Positions 44,869 to 47,019 of a stretch of DNA of 47,019 nucleotides are shown here, piece by piece (the stretch's first letter is position 1; the number at the start of each line of letters is the position of its first letter). The stretch comes from Vitrella brassicaformis (Eukaryota; Sar; Vitrellaceae), in the NCBI GenBank assembly GCA_001179505.1, contig CDMY01000460.1, positions 2,960 to 49,978 on the forward strand, written 5' to 3'. The translations under genes were made by a program, and so were the position numbers. The notes under the pieces are model-generated. The model was not told where the DNA came from. It did no database searches and was given only the letters and a program-made list of their open reading frames with translations.

Positions 44869-47019
44869 ATGATGGCGGCGCAACCTGCACAAGCATCATC
44901 GTCGTCATCAGCTGCAGCAGCGGCACCAGCACCACATGTATGTGGGCAGCTGACACACACACACACACACACACAGTGTGTCATCCTTTAATGAGCTCTG
45001 CCTACGTCGGTCGTTTGTTCGTTTCACCAGGGGGCGCCATGCCGTGGGCCGTGTGGTTACCAGAAGGGCAGTCGTGTGTGGGTGGTGACGGAGAAGCGGG
45101 ACGAGGGCGAGCAGGAGTGGGTCAAGGCGGACGTCTACCGCATCGACGGGAGGACGGTGTACATGCGGGAGGTGGGCGGCGGGGAGGGCTTCAAAGTCAC
45201 TGTGCCGACCAAGACCATTCCGCCCACAGAGCTGACGCCACACGCGGTGAGCAAATGAACGACAAGATGATTGACCCACTGGTCCACTCATGTTTCCGTT
45301 CTGTCTGAGTGCAGGTGTGTGACGGCTTCCGTTATCTCCGCTCAGGGACGCCGCTCAAGGAAACACACTACGGCAGCAAGAAGGTACACACACACACCCC
45401 TACACTCACAGCACACGGATGTCCGGTCTGTTCACCGTTCATCATTCCTTCCCCTCTCCCCCTGTCAGGCCGTTGACCGTCTCGGCAATGACGAGTTGGC
45501 ATCGCTGTTCGGCTTTTTCAGCCCTTGCGAGCTGTCCGCCCTCTTCTCACACCGCTCCCCCGTCCGCAACGGAGCTGTCCAGCAGCACAGCCACATCACC
45601 ATCGACGCATCCACGCCCGCCGAGTGTCAGTTTTGGACCAGCACGACCACACAGGACGCCTTCAAGCTCGGCAGACGGCTGACCAATCTGACGTCCGCTC
45701 ACGTGGTGCAGCCACACACCCATCTGGAATGGTGCGTGAAGACATTGACGGCCGTCGTGGAGGGCCATGCTGCGGGCCGCCGGGCGGCGCGGGAGAGGGA
45801 GAGCTCCATCGAGTCCATCCACTTCAGCTGCCCGACCGACGTCCGTGCCGGCCAGGTGTCCATCCCGGCCCCGGCATCCTTCTCTCCCCCTCCCCTCTCC
45901 CCGTGTCCAGCTGCCGTCCCTCAAGAGCATCACGGGCCTTCGTGAAGCCCACGAGATGCTCGAACGGGGCTTGGTGATGCCTCACCTGGAGGTCGTGACC
46001 ACGGGAGGAACCTTCAGGCTTGCGACGGACGACTTCGTCCGCTTTCTGCGGCAGCTGATCAAGACGTCTTGGTCCCTGAAGCGGCTGGCCGTGGGTGGGC
46101 TTCGTCGCAAGGCGACGCTCTGCGTCCTAGCGGGCATCCCTGAGGGCGAGAGGGGGGAGAGGGGGCCGCTGGCGGGGCTCGAGCATCTGTCGACGGTTTA
46201 CCTGGGACCCAGGGAGGACTTCGAAGAACTTCAGGCAAGTAGAGGGAAGGCGTCGCAGAGCTCACACATCATTGTGCTGTGTCGGTCTCCTCTTCAGAGG
46301 CTGTTGGTTTCTCGCGGCTGCAAGCAGTCAATCCGCCATCTCGGGGTTGGCAGCGCCGTGCCTTTACGGGACCTTCCACGAGGGGAGCGTCATTGGCTCC
46401 ATTCCCTCAAGCCCTTCGCCGAGGCAGTCGCGTCGCCCTCCGTCGACATCGAGTGCTGCCTGCCCGCTGTGGGCTGCCTCAACACATTCCTCGATTCGGC
46501 ATTGCTCAACACGCCCTCCCTCGCCAAGCTCCTCCAGGCCATGGCAAAGGGGGCCGGGACGACCGGCCCATTCGGTGGCCCGGAGGGGGACGCCATCACA
46601 CTGGAGGTCACGCAGGCCATCGTCGACGGCAGCAACGACGTGATGGGGCCCCTCACCGAGAGGGCGCAGCAGACGGCAGCCAGACTCACATTCGAGAAGG
46701 TGAAGAAGGTGGTGATCTGGGCGCCGGAGGGTCTGGACATCCCCGAGGACTTCCCTCCCCCTTCCATCCCCGCACTCCAGCACCTGTCGCCCCAGGCATT
46801 CCCCAACGCGACACAGCTGTTTGTGGGAGCAAGACCCGTCGGTCCCCAGGGGCCCCAGGCAGCTGCGGATCTCACGAGCCGGATGCCGGCGCTCGACCAC
46901 CTGACACTCACGCCTACTGCACCTGACACCGTCGACATGCTGAGATCGATCGGCGACCGAGTGCCACGCAAGGTGCAGCTGGAGGGTTTTCACATGGGCC
47001 TTCCACCCCCCCCCCCCAA
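44869..47019 (+). CDS. Unknown protein, C-terminus cut by the window edge
   Basis: Exons 44869-44937, 45031-45246, 45315-45383, 45469-45855, 45911-46234 and 46298 to the edge stay in phase, giving at least 595 residues. The N-terminus is low-complexity (MMAAQPAQ then Ser and Ala runs). Exon 2 encodes KGSRVWVVTEKRDEGEQEWV and DVYRIDGRTVYMREVGGGEG, a small beta-rich module of the SH3-like kind. Exon 4 has ELASLFGFFSPCELSALF, which could be F-box-like. Exons 5-6 hold repeats of leucine-rich flavour (LEHLSTVYLGPREDFEELQ, MPALDHLTLTPTAPDTVDML). An SH3-like, F-box-like and LRR order is my inference. The fifth intron uses a GCAAGT donor. The last bases form a C homopolymer (Pro run) at the edge. Confidence 0.6.

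Overview
The window is nuclear DNA of a eukaryote. Nearly every gene is split by short introns (roughly 50-100 bp, GT-AG with a few GC-AG) whose acceptors often read CTGCAG, and the spaces between genes are full of CA, CAGA/TCTG and CATC microsatellites. A triosephosphate isomerase with a signal peptide followed by a Phe-led transit-peptide-like stretch points to an alga with a complex (secondary, red-lineage) plastid. CFAP251 implies a motile cilium. The style (GC-rich, intron-dense, many lineage-specific proteins) fits an alveolate alga such as a chromerid, perhaps Vitrella. That is inference; no database was consulted.

Layout. 1-6.3 kb (minus): fragmentary exon-like blocks of at least two unrecognised genes, with a duplicated exon and copies of a short dispersed repeat. 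6.7-8.1 kb (+): plastid-type TPI, 7 exons. 8.6-10.8 kb (+): xylulokinase, 8 exons. 11.1-12.4 kb: a divergent pair of small unknown genes. 13.2-15.0 kb (minus): unknown protein with an N-myristoylation-type start. 17.6-19.1 kb (minus): a second gene whose first exon and upstream flank copy the previous one, broken by a 300-N assembly gap. 20.1-23.0 kb (minus): unknown single-pass membrane protein, 14 exons. 23.2-24.7 kb (+): two unknown genes. 25.2-28.5 kb (minus): protein-kinase-like locus with several frame breaks. 28.95-30.57 kb (+): ribosome biogenesis factor RPF1, 10 exons. 30.8-32.1 kb (+): unknown. 32.2-36.9 kb (minus): CFAP251/WDR66, 28 exons. 37.2-40.0 kb (+): ABHD17-like hydrolase with a long C-terminal tail, 18 exons. 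40.2-44.4 kb: two tail-to-tail genes ending in ubiquitin-like domains. 44.9 kb to the right edge (+): unknown protein, cut by the window.

The genes do not form a pathway: this is ordinary eukaryotic gene order with independent transcription units. TPI and xylulokinase are both carbon metabolism (triose and pentose phosphates), but their adjacency need not be functional. Exon boundaries were derived by hand, requiring reading-frame phase to be kept across every splice. For TPI, xylulokinase, RPF1, CFAP251, the ABHD17-like gene, the membrane protein and the BTB/UBL gene the phases close perfectly from start to stop. No clear tRNA, rRNA, CRISPR array or intact transposon was seen.
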